From a bacterium (GTDB lineage: Bacteria; RUG730; JAAEPJ01): DNA of 64,000 nucleotides. Positions 45,440 to 55,707 of the stretch are shown one piece after another. Within the stretch, counting starts at the first letter, position 1; every line of letters starts with the position of its first letter. The DNA lies in assembly GCA_024222485.1 (NCBI GenBank), contig JAAEPJ010000390.1, forward strand, positions 1 through 64,000. The letters are read 5' to 3'. Below the pieces are notes generated by a model. The model saw only the letters and a program-made list of their open reading frames with translations. It made no database searches and was not told where the DNA came from. The position numbers and the translations under genes are program-made.

Positions 45440-46723
45440 ATGGATTATATTCTACATTTTAATGAAAAACCTATTGAACATTTACTTTCTGATATCCCTA
45501 AGGAAATTCGTCTTGGTAAGGATTTAAATTTGCCCCTAGGACTTTCTGAGCTTGAACTTATTAATTTTATTAAGACTTTTAAAAATAATAATGATTATAC
45601 GAAATTTTTAGGTGCGGGTATTTACAGTCATTTTATTCCTGCCTTAGTTGATTCATTAGCGAATCGTTCTGAATTTGTTACAGCATATACGCCATATCAA
45701 GCAGAGCTTTCTCAAGGTTTACTGCAGAGTATTTTTGAGTATCAGACTGCTATTGCCCATCTAACGGGGATGGAGGTCTGTAATGCTTCTCTTTATGATG
45801 GTGCAACTAGCTTGTTTGAAGCCGTGAAGTTAGTGAGTAATGCAACGGGTCGTAAAAAAATATTAGTTTCTCATTTGATGCATCCTGAATACCTAGAATC
45901 CTTATCCATATCAATCAAGAATTTTGGTATTGAAGTATTTTACTTCAATAGTAAAGTAGATATTGAACGCTTGCTTTTTCAATATTCTGAAGAAATTGCT
46001 GGTATTTGTATTAGCAATCCTAATTTTTATGGAGAAGTAGAAGATTTGAAATATTTTTCTGAGATGGCACATAAAGTAGGAGCACTGTCTGTTGTTAGTA
46101 TTTATCCCATTAGTCTTGGTGTCTTAGCAAAACCGGGAGATCTCGGTGTGGATGTGGTTATTGGAGAAGGTCAATCTTTGGGCATGCCAGTTTCATTAGG
46201 TGGTGCGACACTGGGGCTTTTTGCAACCAAGAAAAAGTTTGTGAGATTAATGCCTGGGAGGGTCGTTGGCAGGACTACGGATAAAGCGGGAAATATTGGT
46301 TATGTTTTGACTATGCAGACGCGTGAGCAGCATATTAGAAGAGAAAAAGCTTATAGTAATATTTGCTCTAATCATGCACATTATGCTTTAAGGGCTTTAA
46401 TTTATTTAGCATGTATGGGAGATAATGGTCTTAAAATTGTTGCGAGAAGGTGCATGGATAATGCGTATTATTTGGCAGGGAAGCTTGGACAAATTGATTA
46501 TTTTGAATTGCCCAAGCAATCAGGCTTTTTTAATGAATTTGTCATAAAACTACAATCTGGGCTTAATTTTTTGGAATTTGATGAGTATCTTAGAGAAAAT
46601 GGAATTGTGCTAGGTCTTAAAATAGAGAATAATTCTTGGCTTGTGGCTGTTACTGAGGTTAGTACAAAAGCGGAGATAGACAGAGTCATCGATGTGATAA
46701 ACAAATATTTTCGTTCTCTTTAG
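45440..46723 (+). CDS. gcvPA: Glycine dehydrogenase (decarboxylating) subunit 1 (GcvPA)
   Basis: 427 aa from ATG 45440, directly after the gcvH stop; a GTG at 45428 would add four residues and overlap gcvH. It matches the alpha half of two-subunit P proteins: F-L-G-A-G-I-Y-S-H-F-I-P, T-A-Y-T-P-Y-Q-A-E-L-S-Q-G, N-A-S-L-Y-D-G-A-T and G-R-T-T-D-K-A-G-N-I-G-Y-V-L-T-M-Q-T-R-E-Q-H-I-R-R-E-K-A. The PLP-lysine-bearing beta subunit GcvPB is not next to it, where it usually is; tyrS follows instead. The complex needs GcvPB, GcvT and lipoamide dehydrogenase from elsewhere. Confidence 0.95.
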   Translation: MDYILHFNEKPIEHLLSDIPKEIRLGKDLNLPLGLSELELINFIKTFKNNNDYTKFLGAGIYSHFIPALVDSLANRSEFVTAYTPYQAELSQGLLQSIFEYQTAIAHLTGMEVCNASLYDGATSLFEAVKLVSNATGRKKILVSHLMHPEYLESLSISIKNFGIEVFYFNSKVDIERLLFQYSEEIAGICISNPNFYGEVEDLKYFSEMAHKVGALSVVSIYPISLGVLAKPGDLGVDVVIGEGQSLGMPVSLGGATLGLFATKKKFVRLMPGRVVGRTTDKAGNIGYVLTMQTREQHIRREKAYSNICSNHAHYALRALIYLACMGDNGLKIVARRCMDNAYYLAGKLGQIDYFELPKQSGFFNEFVIKLQSGLNFLEFDEYLRENGIVLGLKIENNSWLVAVTEVSTKAEIDRVIDVINKYFRSL

Positions 46724-46799
46724 AGTTTTTTATAATTCTAAAATTAGCAGAATATTAGAGTAGCATGGTAGAATTAGTATAAGAATTAAGGATGAAACT

Positions 46800-47954
46800 A
46801 TGAATGAGTTAGAGATAATTAAGCGTGGGACTATTGATATTTTATTGGTAGATGAATTGAAAAAAAAACTAGTTACTAAAAGAAAGCTTAGAGTGAAATT
46901 TGGTGCTGATCCCACAGCAGGTGATATCCACCTTGGGCATGCTGTTCCTTTAGAAAAGTTAAGGCAATTTCAAGAACTGGGACATGAAGTAATTTTTATT
47001 ATAGGCGATTTTACAGCAATGATTGGGGATCCAACTGGTCGTTCTATTTTAAGGAAACCTTTGACTCGTGATGAAGTAATGCGTAATGCGGAAACATATA
47101 CAAATCAAGTGTTTAAGATCTTAGATAAAAATAAAACTGAGGTGGTTTATAATAGTAAATGGTTAAATGATTTAGGGATTGAAGGAATTTTAAATTTAGC
47201 GGGAAAATATACAGTAGCACGGATGCTTGAGAGAGATGATTTTAATAAACGTTATAAGGCAAATACCCCTATTAGTATTATAGAGTTTTTATATCCATTG
47301 ATTCAAGGATATGATTCTGTTTATTTAAAGTCAGATATCGAGGTTGGTGGGAATGATCAAAGGTTTAACCTTTTAGTGGGGAGAGAATTACAGAAACATT
47401 ATGGTCAAGAACCTCAGGTTGTTTTGACAGTGCCTTTGCTTGAAGGCCTTGATGGTGAGAAGAAGATGAGTAAAAGTTATGGTAATTATATTGGTATTAA
47501 TGAGGATCCAAAAGAAATTTTTGGTAAAATTATGTCAATATCAGATAAGCTAATGATGCGTTATTATGAACTTTTGACAACCAAAAATTTGTCTGAAGAC
47601 ATCCACCCTAAGACTTTAAAAGAAAATTTGGCTATGGAATTGATCGAAAAATTTTATGATCCTTTAGCAGCTATTCATGCAAAAGAAGAATTTTTGAATG
47701 TATTTAAAAAACATGAATTACCAGAAGATATCCCAGAGTTTAAATTTTCTGAGGATTCTCTTTGGATTCAAGAAATTTTAATAAGGACTAAGTTAGTAAA
47801 CTCCAAAGGGGAAGCCCGCAGGATGATTGTACAAGCGGCTGTTAAAGTAAACCAAGCGAAGATTTCTGATGTGAAAGCTAATATTAAAATTGGTTCTCAA
47901 GCTGTGATTCAGGTAGGGAAAAGGAAGTTTGCCAGAGTTTCTCGGAGTGAATGA
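46800..47954 (+). CDS. tyrS: Tyrosyl-tRNA synthetase
   Basis: 384 aa, class I aminoacyl-tRNA synthetase. HIGH-type motif H-L-G-H-A with K-F-G-A-D-P-T-A-G-D-I before it, F-I-I-G-D-F-T-A-M-I-G-D-P-T-G-R-S, V-G-G-N-D-Q-R-F-N-L tyrosine pocket, KMSKS exactly present, and a C-terminal S4 RNA-binding domain (about 325-384) with G-E-A-R-R-M-I. This arrangement is the TyrZ-like long form. The start ATG is behind TTAAGGATGA, a modest ribosome site. Confidence 0.97.
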   Translation: MNELEIIKRGTIDILLVDELKKKLVTKRKLRVKFGADPTAGDIHLGHAVPLEKLRQFQELGHEVIFIIGDFTAMIGDPTGRSILRKPLTRDEVMRNAETYTNQVFKILDKNKTEVVYNSKWLNDLGIEGILNLAGKYTVARMLERDDFNKRYKANTPISIIEFLYPLIQGYDSVYLKSDIEVGGNDQRFNLLVGRELQKHYGQEPQVVLTVPLLEGLDGEKKMSKSYGNYIGINEDPKEIFGKIMSISDKLMMRYYELLTTKNLSEDIHPKTLKENLAMELIEKFYDPLAAIHAKEEFLNVFKKHELPEDIPEFKFSEDSLWIQEILIRTKLVNSKGEARRMIVQAAVKVNQAKISDVKANIKIGSQAVIQVGKRKFARVSRSE

Positions 47955-47987
47955 ATATGACATATACGGCCTTTTAGGAGGTATAAA

Positions 47988-48530
47988 ATGAAAAAAAATC
48001 AGTGGTTTATTCTCATTTTTTTATTATTAATAATAGGCTGTGGAGAACAATATATCCCTACTTCTCCTGTTTTGCCTCAACATATCAAAAAGATTGCTAT
48101 TCTTAAGTTTGAGTCTGGATCCGCTCCCTCAGAATTCGTAGAAAAGTTGAAGATTGCAACGGCGGATAGGTTTGTTACAGATAGAAGAGTTGCCGTTGTG
48201 AATATGGCAGATGCGGATGCAATTTTAAAAGGAAAAATTTCTAGATATTTACTTAGCCCACTTAAATATTCTCATGCTAAGATCGCTACTCAATATCAAC
48301 TTTGGGTGTGGATAGATATTTCGCTTTATGATGCAGTAACTAAAAAAGTTCTTTGGACAGAGACACGTCTTGAATCTAAGACTAAGTATTTTACGGATAG
48401 TTATGATATGTTTGCCCCCACGACAGAAACAGAAGCTCAAAACATTGTGATAGAAATGTTAGCAAGGGCTTCTGTTAAAAGAACAATAGATGGTTGGTTT
48501 ATTGCTTCCGGTGTTAGTGATAGATTATAG
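47988..48530 (+). CDS. lptE: LPS-assembly lipoprotein LptE-like
   Basis: 180 aa. Lipoprotein signal with lipobox L-I-I-G-C (Cys at residue 18), then the LptE fold: L-P-Q-H-I-K-K-I-A-I-L-K-F-E, a helix with L-K-I-A-T-A-D-R-F, D-A-I-L-K-G-K-I-S-R-Y, W-V-W-I-D-I-S-L-Y-D and K-K-V-L-W-T-E. LptE plugs the LptD barrel that inserts LPS in the outer membrane. lptD is not here, but lptB is at 53772. Strong AGGAGG ribosome site. Assigned by fold pattern because sequence in this family is weakly conserved. Confidence 0.82.
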   Translation: MKKNQWFILIFLLLIIGCGEQYIPTSPVLPQHIKKIAILKFESGSAPSEFVEKLKIATADRFVTDRRVAVVNMADADAILKGKISRYLLSPLKYSHAKIATQYQLWVWIDISLYDAVTKKVLWTETRLESKTKYFTDSYDMFAPTTETEAQNIVIEMLARASVKRTIDGWFIASGVSDRL

Positions 48531-48557
48531 AAATGGCGATAAAGGAATAGTCTCTTT

Positions 48558-50231
48558 ATGAAAAATATTTATTTGGAGATGCGCTGGAAGATTAATTTTC
48601 TGGGAGTTGTCGCTATTGCTTTTTTATCAATTCTTTTTTTTAGGGTGCTTTATATCCAACTTTTTAAAGGACTGGATTATAAGAAATTTCTTAAAAAACA
48701 AATCATAAAAACTGAGGAAATGAGGAGTCTGAGAGGGTCGATTTATGATCGTAATGGTGAAATTTTAGCGTTTTCCCTTTTTAGATTCTCTTATTTTTGC
48801 TTTCCTAAGAAGATTAAAAATATTAATGAAGTTCGAGATTTTGTGACTAGAAAATTAAAAGTTTCTACTGCTGATTTTGATGCGAAGCTTAAGAAAAATA
48901 GTAATTTTTTTTGGATCATTAGGCATGATGATACGGAAGTTAAGAAGCAAGATTTTCCGAAAGGGATTGGGGTTATTTCTGAGGAAAAGAGAGTGTATCC
49001 TAGTGGTAATTTTGCCTCTCATGTATTAGGGTTTACTGGGGTTGATAATAGAGGGCTTAGTGGGGTTGAGTATGAGTTCGATTTGAGATTAAGTGGTGCA
49101 ACTTTAAAAATTAAAAATAAGATAGATGCTCGTGGTAGAAATTTTTCATCTGATAAGATTTTTCAGATTGAAGAGAATAAGTCTCAAAATATCTATTTAA
49201 CGATTGATAAAAATATTCAAATCATTGCTGAAAAACATTTAGAAGGCATGATGAGAAAATCAAGATCAGAAAAAGCAACAGTTATTATTCAAGATATTAA
49301 AACGGGTGATATTTTAGCAATGGCGAATAGACCTGATTTTAATGGGAATATCGAAGCAAAGAACTTGAAGAATAGTGCCATTACAGATATTTATGAACCG
49401 GGTTCTACTGTTAAAATTTTGATAGCAGGAGCGGCACTTGATGCAGAGTTATATTCTGATATCAAGGATGAAGTTTATTGTGAAAAAGGTAAGTTTAAAG
49501 TTTATGATCATATTATTGAAGATCATGATAAGAAGTTTGAGAATTTATCTATTCAGGATATTTTAATTTATTCGAGTAATATTGGGATGTCTAAGATTGG
49601 CAACAAAATGGGCAAAAATTTGCTTTATAAATATTTACAAAGGTTTGGGTTTGGCAACTATACGGGAATAGAGTTACCTGGTGAGGCAAAGGGCTTATTG
49701 AAAAAGCCATTATACTGGTATGATATCTCATCTTATATTGTTGCCTTTGGGCAAGGCTTTGGTATTACCCCTCTTCAACTAGTTATAGCTTTTTCTGCAA
49801 TAGCAAATAATGGGTTAATGATGGAGCCACATATTATTAGTAAGTTTGAAATAGATAATAAGATCAAACGAGTTGATAAGCGTAAAGTCCGCCAAATTTT
49901 AAAACCAGCTATCTGTCAAGATTTGATAGAAGCAATGAAGTTAGTTGTCATCAAAGGGACAGCCCCAGATGCACAATTATATGGCTATGAAACAGCAGGG
50001 AAGACTGGGACTGCACAAAAGTTTGATGCAAAAACTAAGACTTATTCTAAGACAAAATATATTGCTTCATTTATTGGGCTTTTTCCGGCGGATGTTCCAA
50101 GATTTACGATTTTAGTCGTTGCAGATAGTCCACAGGGGGTTTACTGGGGAGGGAATGTTTGTGGTCCAGTGTACCGTAATATTGCTAGAGATTTAGCTTA
50201 TTATTTTCGGATTCCACAGAATAAGTTATAG
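48558..50231 (+). CDS. Penicillin-binding protein 2/FtsI-type transpeptidase
   Basis: 557 aa. One N-terminal membrane helix (about 13-33), the R-G-S-I-Y-D-R-N-G pedestal motif, a dimerisation domain, then a transpeptidase domain: S283-T-V-K acyl-enzyme motif, S-S-N triad (YSSNIGMS) and K-T-G-T (AGKTGTAQ). Class B PBPs cross-link peptidoglycan; FtsI acts at the septum and PBP2 in elongation. The R-G-S-I-Y-D-R-N-G-x-x-L-A motif and length favour the FtsI/SpoVD group, but no mraW/murE cluster is present here to confirm it. Confidence 0.93.
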   Translation: MKNIYLEMRWKINFLGVVAIAFLSILFFRVLYIQLFKGLDYKKFLKKQIIKTEEMRSLRGSIYDRNGEILAFSLFRFSYFCFPKKIKNINEVRDFVTRKLKVSTADFDAKLKKNSNFFWIIRHDDTEVKKQDFPKGIGVISEEKRVYPSGNFASHVLGFTGVDNRGLSGVEYEFDLRLSGATLKIKNKIDARGRNFSSDKIFQIEENKSQNIYLTIDKNIQIIAEKHLEGMMRKSRSEKATVIIQDIKTGDILAMANRPDFNGNIEAKNLKNSAITDIYEPGSTVKILIAGAALDAELYSDIKDEVYCEKGKFKVYDHIIEDHDKKFENLSIQDILIYSSNIGMSKIGNKMGKNLLYKYLQRFGFGNYTGIELPGEAKGLLKKPLYWYDISSYIVAFGQGFGITPLQLVIAFSAIANNGLMMEPHIISKFEIDNKIKRVDKRKVRQILKPAICQDLIEAMKLVVIKGTAPDAQLYGYETAGKTGTAQKFDAKTKTYSKTKYIASFIGLFPADVPRFTILVVADSPQGVYWGGNVCGPVYRNIARDLAYYFRIPQNKL

Positions 50232-50342
50232 AAATTTATCCTAAAGGTACATTTTCTATAGTTTTGAAAGGGTGTCGTTATTATTTTAGCCTTTTAAAAG
50301 AAGGACATGATCAAAGATATTTTTAGAATTAGGAGAACTAAG

Positions 50343-52994
50343 ATGAAAATTGTCTCAAAATATGAGCCAAAATCTATAGAAGAAAAATGGTATGATTTTT
50401 GGCTTGAACAGAAAATAAATCAGGGAAAACCAGATGCTTCAAAAAAAGCATATACAATAGTCATTCCTCCACCAAATATTACAGGAGCTTTGCATATGGG
50501 GCATGCCTTGAATAATATTTTGCAGGATGTTTTCATTCGTTTTAACAAAAAAAGAGGATTTAATACTTGCTGGATTCCTGGAACTGATCATGGAGGCATC
50601 GCGACACAAAATGTCATGGAAAAACAGTTATTGCAGGAAGGTTTAACTCGGCATGATATTGGACGCAAGGCATTTTTAGAACGGATGTGGTCTTGGCGTT
50701 TTAAAACAGGGGATACAATTTTAATGCAGCTTCGGAAACTTGGTTGTCTTTGTGATTGGGATAGAATTAAGTTTACTATGGATGATGATTGTGGGGATGC
50801 CGTTTATGAATCGTTTAAAGTTTTGTTTGAAGAAGGGTTAATTTATCGTGGGAATTACCTGATTAATTGGTGTCCACGCTGCTTGACAGCATTATCTGAT
50901 ATCGAAGTGGAACACCTGGATAAGAATGGGCATCTTTGGCATATTAACTACCCTTTGAAAAATAATCCTGAAATAACGATTACAGTGGCCACTACGAGAC
51001 CTGAGACAATGTTGGGGGATACTGCCGTTGCAGTCAATCCTCAGGATGAGCGGTATCTGCATTTGATTGGAGAGACTTTGATACTCCCTTTAACTAATCG
51101 AGAAATTCCTGTTATTGCGGATGATATGGTCGATATGGAGTTTGGGACAGGTTGTGTTAAAATTACTCCAAGTCATGATAGCAATGATTATGAGACGGGA
51201 AAGAAACATGATTTAGAATTTATCACAGTTATTGATAAGCAAGGCAAGATGACAGCCGCAGCAGGGAAGTATCAAAGTTTAGAGCGTTACAAGGCAAGAA
51301 AAGAGATCGTTCAAGATTTGGATGCATGTGGATACTTAAAAGGAATTGAAAAATATAAAAACAAGGTTAGTGTTTGTTATCGTTGTCAGACAGTTATTGA
51401 GCCTTTAATTTCGCCACAATGGTATGTAAAGACTAAAGAGATGGCTAAAGCGGCTATTGAAGCTTCAGAGGAGAAGAGGGTCGAGTTTTTGCCAGCCACT
51501 TGGGAAAAACCTTATTTAAATTGGATGAAAAATTTGCATGATTGGTGTATTTCTCGGCAGATTTGGTGGGGGCATAGGATTCCTATTTGGTATTGTGATA
51601 AATGTCAAACGCCTCAAGTGGCTAAAGATTTACCGAGTGAGTGTAAATCTTGTGATAATAAAGAAAATTTTAGACAGGATGAAGATGTTTTAGATACTTG
51701 GTTTTCATCTGCTTTATGGCCATTTTCGACATTAGGCTGGCCAAAAGAGAGTAAAGATTTAGAGTATTTTTACCCTACTTCCGTTTTAGCAACTGGGCAT
51801 GAAATATTGTATTTATGGGTGGCTAAAATGATCATGATGGGATTAAAATTTATGGGAGATGTCCCCTTTAAGAATGTGTATATTCATGGGATTGTGCGTG
51901 ATTCTAAGGGTAAAAAAATGAGTAAATCTCTGGGGAATGTGATTAATCCTTTAGATATCATTGCAAAATTTAGCACGGATGCTTTGCGGTTTACGCTAAT
52001 TACAAATGGGGTTATGGGGCGTGATTTGCATATTGCCGATGACTCATTTGTGATGAGTCGTAATTTTTGTAATAAATTGTGGAATGCTTCTCGTTTAATT
52101 TTGACAAACTTGCAAAATGAAGAAGGGCTTGTTTTAAAAGAGGTTCAAGAGCTTAATAATTTAGAGCTCGCGGATAAGTGGATGCTTTCTATCCTTCAAG
52201 GTATTAAAAAATCCGTTAAAAAACATTATCAAAAATCCGATTTTTCTATGGTTGCAAGAGAGTTATACGAGTTTATTTGGAGTAAATATTGTGACTGGTA
52301 TCTTGAGCTTGTTAAGACGAGGCTTTATTCTAAAAGTTCTTCTAAAGACAGAGAAAGTGTTTATTCCGTTTTGATTTTTATTTTATCAGAGATTTTGAGT
52401 ATGATTAACCCTATTATTCCTTTTATTACAGAAGAAATTAATGAAAATATTGCCAAGATTACAGGCAGAGAACATCAGAGTTTATCGATAACTAATTTTC
52501 CTGAATATGACGAAACTCTGGTTTCAGAAGATTTAGAATTAGAAATGCAGCGTGTCATTGATATCGTGCTTGGGATTAGAAATATTAGAGGTGAGATGCG
52601 AGTTCCACCAACAAAAGAGATTGATGTTTTTATCAAAATTGAGCAACCTTTAAGTGCTCTTGAGATTACTTATATTCAAAAATTAACCAAGGCTGCTAAT
52701 ATTGAGCATTCTTCTTTATTAAAAAAACCGTTAAGATCAGCGGTAAATATTACTAAAGATGCCGAAATTTATGTGCCTTTGGGAGGATTGATAGACCTTG
52801 AGAAGGAAAAATCTAGACTCCAGAAAGAGCTTGCGAATTTTGAGAAAGAATTAGCGATGGTTACAATGAAGCTTAATAATGAAAACTTTATTAAGCGTGC
52901 CCCTAAAGCTGAGGTTGATAAGACTAAAAAAAAGCAAGAAGTTGCCTTAGAAAAGATTGTGAAAGTTAAACTTAATTTAGCGGATATGGAGTAA
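50343..52994 (+). CDS. valS: Valyl-tRNA synthetase
   Basis: 883 aa from ATG 50343, chosen because AGGAGA lies 6 bases upstream and valS proteins start with a similar K-x-Y-x-P-x-x-I-E; ATG 50307 would add twelve residues. Class I: PPPNITGALHMGHAL (HIGH motif), editing domain with T-T-R-P-E-T-M-L-G-D-T-A-V, a Cys-rich part (CDKCQTP, CKSCDN) that may bind zinc, GKKMSKSLGN (KMSKS), and a C-terminal coiled coil (IDLEKEKSRLQKEL). Length is normal. Confidence 0.98.
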   Translation: MKIVSKYEPKSIEEKWYDFWLEQKINQGKPDASKKAYTIVIPPPNITGALHMGHALNNILQDVFIRFNKKRGFNTCWIPGTDHGGIATQNVMEKQLLQEGLTRHDIGRKAFLERMWSWRFKTGDTILMQLRKLGCLCDWDRIKFTMDDDCGDAVYESFKVLFEEGLIYRGNYLINWCPRCLTALSDIEVEHLDKNGHLWHINYPLKNNPEITITVATTRPETMLGDTAVAVNPQDERYLHLIGETLILPLTNREIPVIADDMVDMEFGTGCVKITPSHDSNDYETGKKHDLEFITVIDKQGKMTAAAGKYQSLERYKARKEIVQDLDACGYLKGIEKYKNKVSVCYRCQTVIEPLISPQWYVKTKEMAKAAIEASEEKRVEFLPATWEKPYLNWMKNLHDWCISRQIWWGHRIPIWYCDKCQTPQVAKDLPSECKSCDNKENFRQDEDVLDTWFSSALWPFSTLGWPKESKDLEYFYPTSVLATGHEILYLWVAKMIMMGLKFMGDVPFKNVYIHGIVRDSKGKKMSKSLGNVINPLDIIAKFSTDALRFTLITNGVMGRDLHIADDSFVMSRNFCNKLWNASRLILTNLQNEEGLVLKEVQELNNLELADKWMLSILQGIKKSVKKHYQKSDFSMVARELYEFIWSKYCDWYLELVKTRLYSKSSSKDRESVYSVLIFILSEILSMINPIIPFITEEINENIAKITGREHQSLSITNFPEYDETLVSEDLELEMQRVIDIVLGIRNIRGEMRVPPTKEIDVFIKIEQPLSALEITYIQKLTKAANIEHSSLLKKPLRSAVNITKDAEIYVPLGGLIDLEKEKSRLQKELANFEKELAMVTMKLNNENFIKRAPKAEVDKTKKKQEVALEKIVKVKLNLADME

Positions 52995-53065
52995 ATAGAT
53001 AAGGATATTTGATTGCTTTATTGGCGATTAAAAGAGTTGTATTTTCTGAATTAAAAGGAGTCATT

Positions 53066-53782
53066 ATGTTGAGAAGTTTTGATGAGTTGAGAACTATTAA
53101 AGTCGAAAAAAATTATTTGAAATTTGCGGAATCTTCCGTTTTATATGCACAGGGAAATACCAAGGTTTTATGTTGTGCTACTTTAGAAAATAGAGTGCCA
53201 CCGCATTTAAAAGATTCAGGGACAGGCTGGATTACTGCAGAATATGCTATGTTGCCTTGTGCAGGTGGACAGAGAAGTAATCGTTCTCGTATGTTGACTA
53301 ATGGTCGTACACAAGAGATTAAACGCTTGATTGGGCGTTCATTGCGTGCAGTAATAGATTTATCAATGCTTGGGGAACGGACTATTACTATTGACTGCGA
53401 TGTTTTGCAAGCTGATGGCGGGACTAGGACGGCTTCTATTTCTGCTGCATTTATTGTTGTTAAAGAAATAATCGATGCTATGATTCAGAAAGGTTTAATC
53501 GTTCACAGTCCGATTAAAGATCAGGTTGCTGCTGTGAGTGTGGGGATTGTAAAGGGGCAGCCAACGCTTGATTTATGTTATGAACAAGATGTCGCTGCTG
53601 AGGTAGACATGAATGTTGTCATGACAGCATCAGGTAAATTTGTTGAGATTCAAGGGACAGGGGAAGAATCAGTTTTTGATGAGAGTGAACTGAGTAAACT
53701 GTTAGAGCTTGCTAAAAAAGGGATTAAGGGCATTATTAAGGTTCAGAATGAAGGGGAGGAAAATTGTTATGTTAGAGGGTGA
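53066..53782 (+). CDS. rph: Ribonuclease PH
   Basis: 238 aa from ATG 53066, with AAGGAG 5 bases upstream; the frame is open farther upstream from 53009 but lacks a site there. A phosphorolytic 3'-5' exonuclease for tRNA maturation. Motifs: [24 protein letters not shown][13 protein letters not shown], [13 protein letters not shown] and [11 protein letters not shown]. The 3' end overlaps the end of lptB on the other strand by 11 bases. Confidence 0.97.
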   Translation: MLRSFDELRTIKVEKNYLKFAESSVLYAQGNTKVLCCATLENRVPPHLKDSGTGWITAEYAMLPCAGGQRSNRSRMLTNGRTQEIKRLIGRSLRAVIDLSMLGERTITIDCDVLQADGGTRTASISAAFIVVKEIIDAMIQKGLIVHSPIKDQVAAVSVGIVKGQPTLDLCYEQDVAAEVDMNVVMTASGKFVEIQGTGEESVFDESELSKLLELAKKGIKGIIKVQNEGEENCYVRG

Positions 53783-54491
53783 ATTTTTCACCTAAATAAA
53801 CGCGTTTAGCTTCTTCGCTAGTTATTAAATCTTCTGCTGTGCCTTCAAGAAGAAGCTTTCCCTCACAAATAACATAAGCTCGGTCAATAACTTCTAAGGT
53901 TTCACGGACATTATGATCCGTAATTAAAACACCGAATCCTCGAGATTTTAACTCAAAAATAATTTTTTGAATATCATCAACGGCAATAGGGTCAACTCCG
54001 ACAAATGGTTCATCAAGTAACATGAATTTAGGTGTATTAACTAAAGCACGGCAAATCTCGACGCGTCGTTTTTCTCCACCAGAAAGCGAAAACGCAGTTC
54101 TTTTTCTTAAATGTGTTAAGCCTAAGTCATCTAATAGTTCATATAGCCTAGCTTGTTTTTCTTTTTTGGAGATAGGTAAGTATTCTAAGATAGCCATAAC
54201 ATTTTCTTCTACAGTTAACTTCCTAAAGATAGAAGGTTCTTGGGAGAGGTAACTTATGCCAAGCTGGGCACGCTTATACATAGGTAAATTTGTTAGTTTA
54301 ATATTATCTAAAAAAATATCACCGCTATTAGGAGTAATCATTCCTACTGTGGAATAAAAGGTTGTTGTTTTCCCTGCCCCATTAGGTCCTAATAGTCCTA
54401 CAATTTCACCTTGATTGACCGTAAGAGTAACACCTTTGACAACAAATTTCTTATTATAGCTTTTATAGATATCTTTAACTTTTAGTTGCAT
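53772..54491 (-). CDS. lptB: LPS export ABC transporter ATP-binding protein LptB
   Basis: 239 aa. ATPase of the LptB2FG complex that powers LPS extraction from the inner membrane. Walker [10 protein letters not shown] (residues about 33-41), Q-loop [11 protein letters not shown], signature [10 protein letters not shown], Walker [17 protein letters not shown] and the switch His in DHNVRETL. The SGGE-RR and E-P-F-x-G-V-D-P patterns are typical of LptB rather than other ABC ATPases. No LptF/G/C/A is adjacent. It lies 8 bases after the dehydrogenase gene on the same strand. Confidence 0.95.
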   Translation of the reverse strand: MQLKVKDIYKSYNKKFVVKGVTLTVNQGEIVGLLGPNGAGKTTTFYSTVGMITPNSGDIFLDNIKLTNLPMYKRAQLGISYLSQEPSIFRKLTVEENVMAILEYLPISKKEKQARLYELLDDLGLTHLRKRTAFSLSGGEKRRVEICRALVNTPKFMLLDEPFVGVDPIAVDDIQKIIFELKSRGFGVLITDHNVRETLEVIDRAYVICEGKLLLEGTAEDLITSEEAKRVYLGEKFTL

Positions 54492-54499
54492 TTATTTTC

Positions 54500-55531
54500 C
54501 TATGAAATAGCTAGTTTTTTTAAATGTTTCCTTAAACTATTTTTCGTAAAGTTTTGAGGCATATTATTTAATGTTTCTTTTTCTGAAATAAGATACGCCA
54601 GTAAAGTTTCTATTTCAGAATTTTTAAGTTTTACCTTATAATAGCTAAAATCTTCCATTAATCCGATTTTTTTATGAAGATTTTTTAATTTTTTAAGTTC
54701 ATCCATTTTTTTTTCTAACATTAATTGAAAGATATTGCCTAATGCGACGACTTCTCCATGCAAAAATTTACGCATTTTTGGGATTTGAGTCATGGAATTA
54801 TTCAACGCATGTGCTGCCACTGCACGACAAGATTCACCGCCAAAGCCACCAACTATGGGAGCAAGGATAATATTAATTTTAATAATATTTTTTAGTTCAT
54901 TCGTAAGCTGTTTATTTTTTGCCGCGAGTAAGGCCATTTCTAAATTTTGAAAAATATAATTTTTAATATTCGTAGCTAAGTCAAGTGCTGTTTGTATAAA
55001 AATGTTCTCAGGAGAGCCAGCTGTTGAGGCGAGGGTTTCATAGTATTTGGCTAAAGCATCTGCTGCCCCAAACTTTAAAAAATCTAAAGGGGCATCAAGG
55101 ATTAAAGCGTAGTCTAAGATGAGCAGGTCTGGAGCTTTGTTAAGAAGTTCATAGCCTATATTTGCTCCATCTTCTGTATAGATCGCTGAGAGAGCACTTG
55201 CGGCAGCACCTGTTGCTGCGGAGGTAGGGACAGTAATCATTTTTTTTTGAGATCGATAGGCGACTAGTTTCGCCAAATCTAAAACCTTGCCACCACCAAT
55301 TCCAATAACAGCAGTTTCATCCGTTAAGGTTTTTAGTATTAAATTAGCTTGTTCATAGCTACAATCTGTCTTTAAAATATAGAAGTTAGGATTTTTAATA
55401 TTTTCTATTATGTTTTTGAATTTGTCATGGACATCTTTTTTAATAATAATTATAGGCTTAGTACCAAACAACTGGATGTTTTCGAAAAAAATATCCGTAC
55501 CTTCAAGAATTAATTTTGGGGAAATATTCAT
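54500..55531 (-). CDS. Iron-containing alcohol/glycerol dehydrogenase family protein (GldA-like)
   Basis: 343 aa of the GldA/dehydroquinate synthase-like fold. The NAD pocket G-I-G-G-G-K-V-L-D, T-V-P-T-S-A-A-T-G-A-A-A-S (about 100-112), an Asp in the G-A-A-D-A-L-A-K segment and metal His residues in G-G-E-S-C-R-A-V-A-A-H-A-L-N-N and F-L-H-G-E-V-V-A-L-G are seen. Such enzymes oxidise glycerol or related polyols, or make glycerol-1-phosphate; the substrate is not clear. It is divergent from the ftsH-like gene and followed by lptB. Confidence 0.85.
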   Translation of the reverse strand: MNISPKLILEGTDIFFENIQLFGTKPIIIIKKDVHDKFKNIIENIKNPNFYILKTDCSYEQANLILKTLTDETAVIGIGGGKVLDLAKLVAYRSQKKMITVPTSAATGAAASALSAIYTEDGANIGYELLNKAPDLLILDYALILDAPLDFLKFGAADALAKYYETLASTAGSPENIFIQTALDLATNIKNYIFQNLEMALLAAKNKQLTNELKNIIKINIILAPIVGGFGGESCRAVAAHALNNSMTQIPKMRKFLHGEVVALGNIFQLMLEKKMDELKKLKNLHKKIGLMEDFSYYKVKLKNSEIETLLAYLISEKETLNNMPQNFTKNSLRKHLKKLAIS

Positions 55532-55544
55532 AAATATCCTCGTG

Positions 55545-55574
55545 TTGAAATTTGAAAAAATTGTAGCATATATA
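55545..55574 (+). promoter_or_regulatory. Candidate promoter for second ftsH-like gene
   Basis: TTGAAA, an 18-base spacer and TATATA in the divergent region between the dehydrogenase (minus) and the protease (plus). The leader would be about 127 bases. The opposite strand also shows a TGCTACAAT extended -10 for the dehydrogenase. Confidence 0.4.
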
Positions 55575-55707
55575 AAATTAGTTTGAAACTTTTTTACTAA
55601 AAAAAACTCTAAGATATTGTATTTTTTATCTGAAAATGATAGAAATATTGATTGTTATTAGGGTAATGGCAGTATTTTATGTTTTTAAAATTTGAAGGAG
55701 AAGCAAA

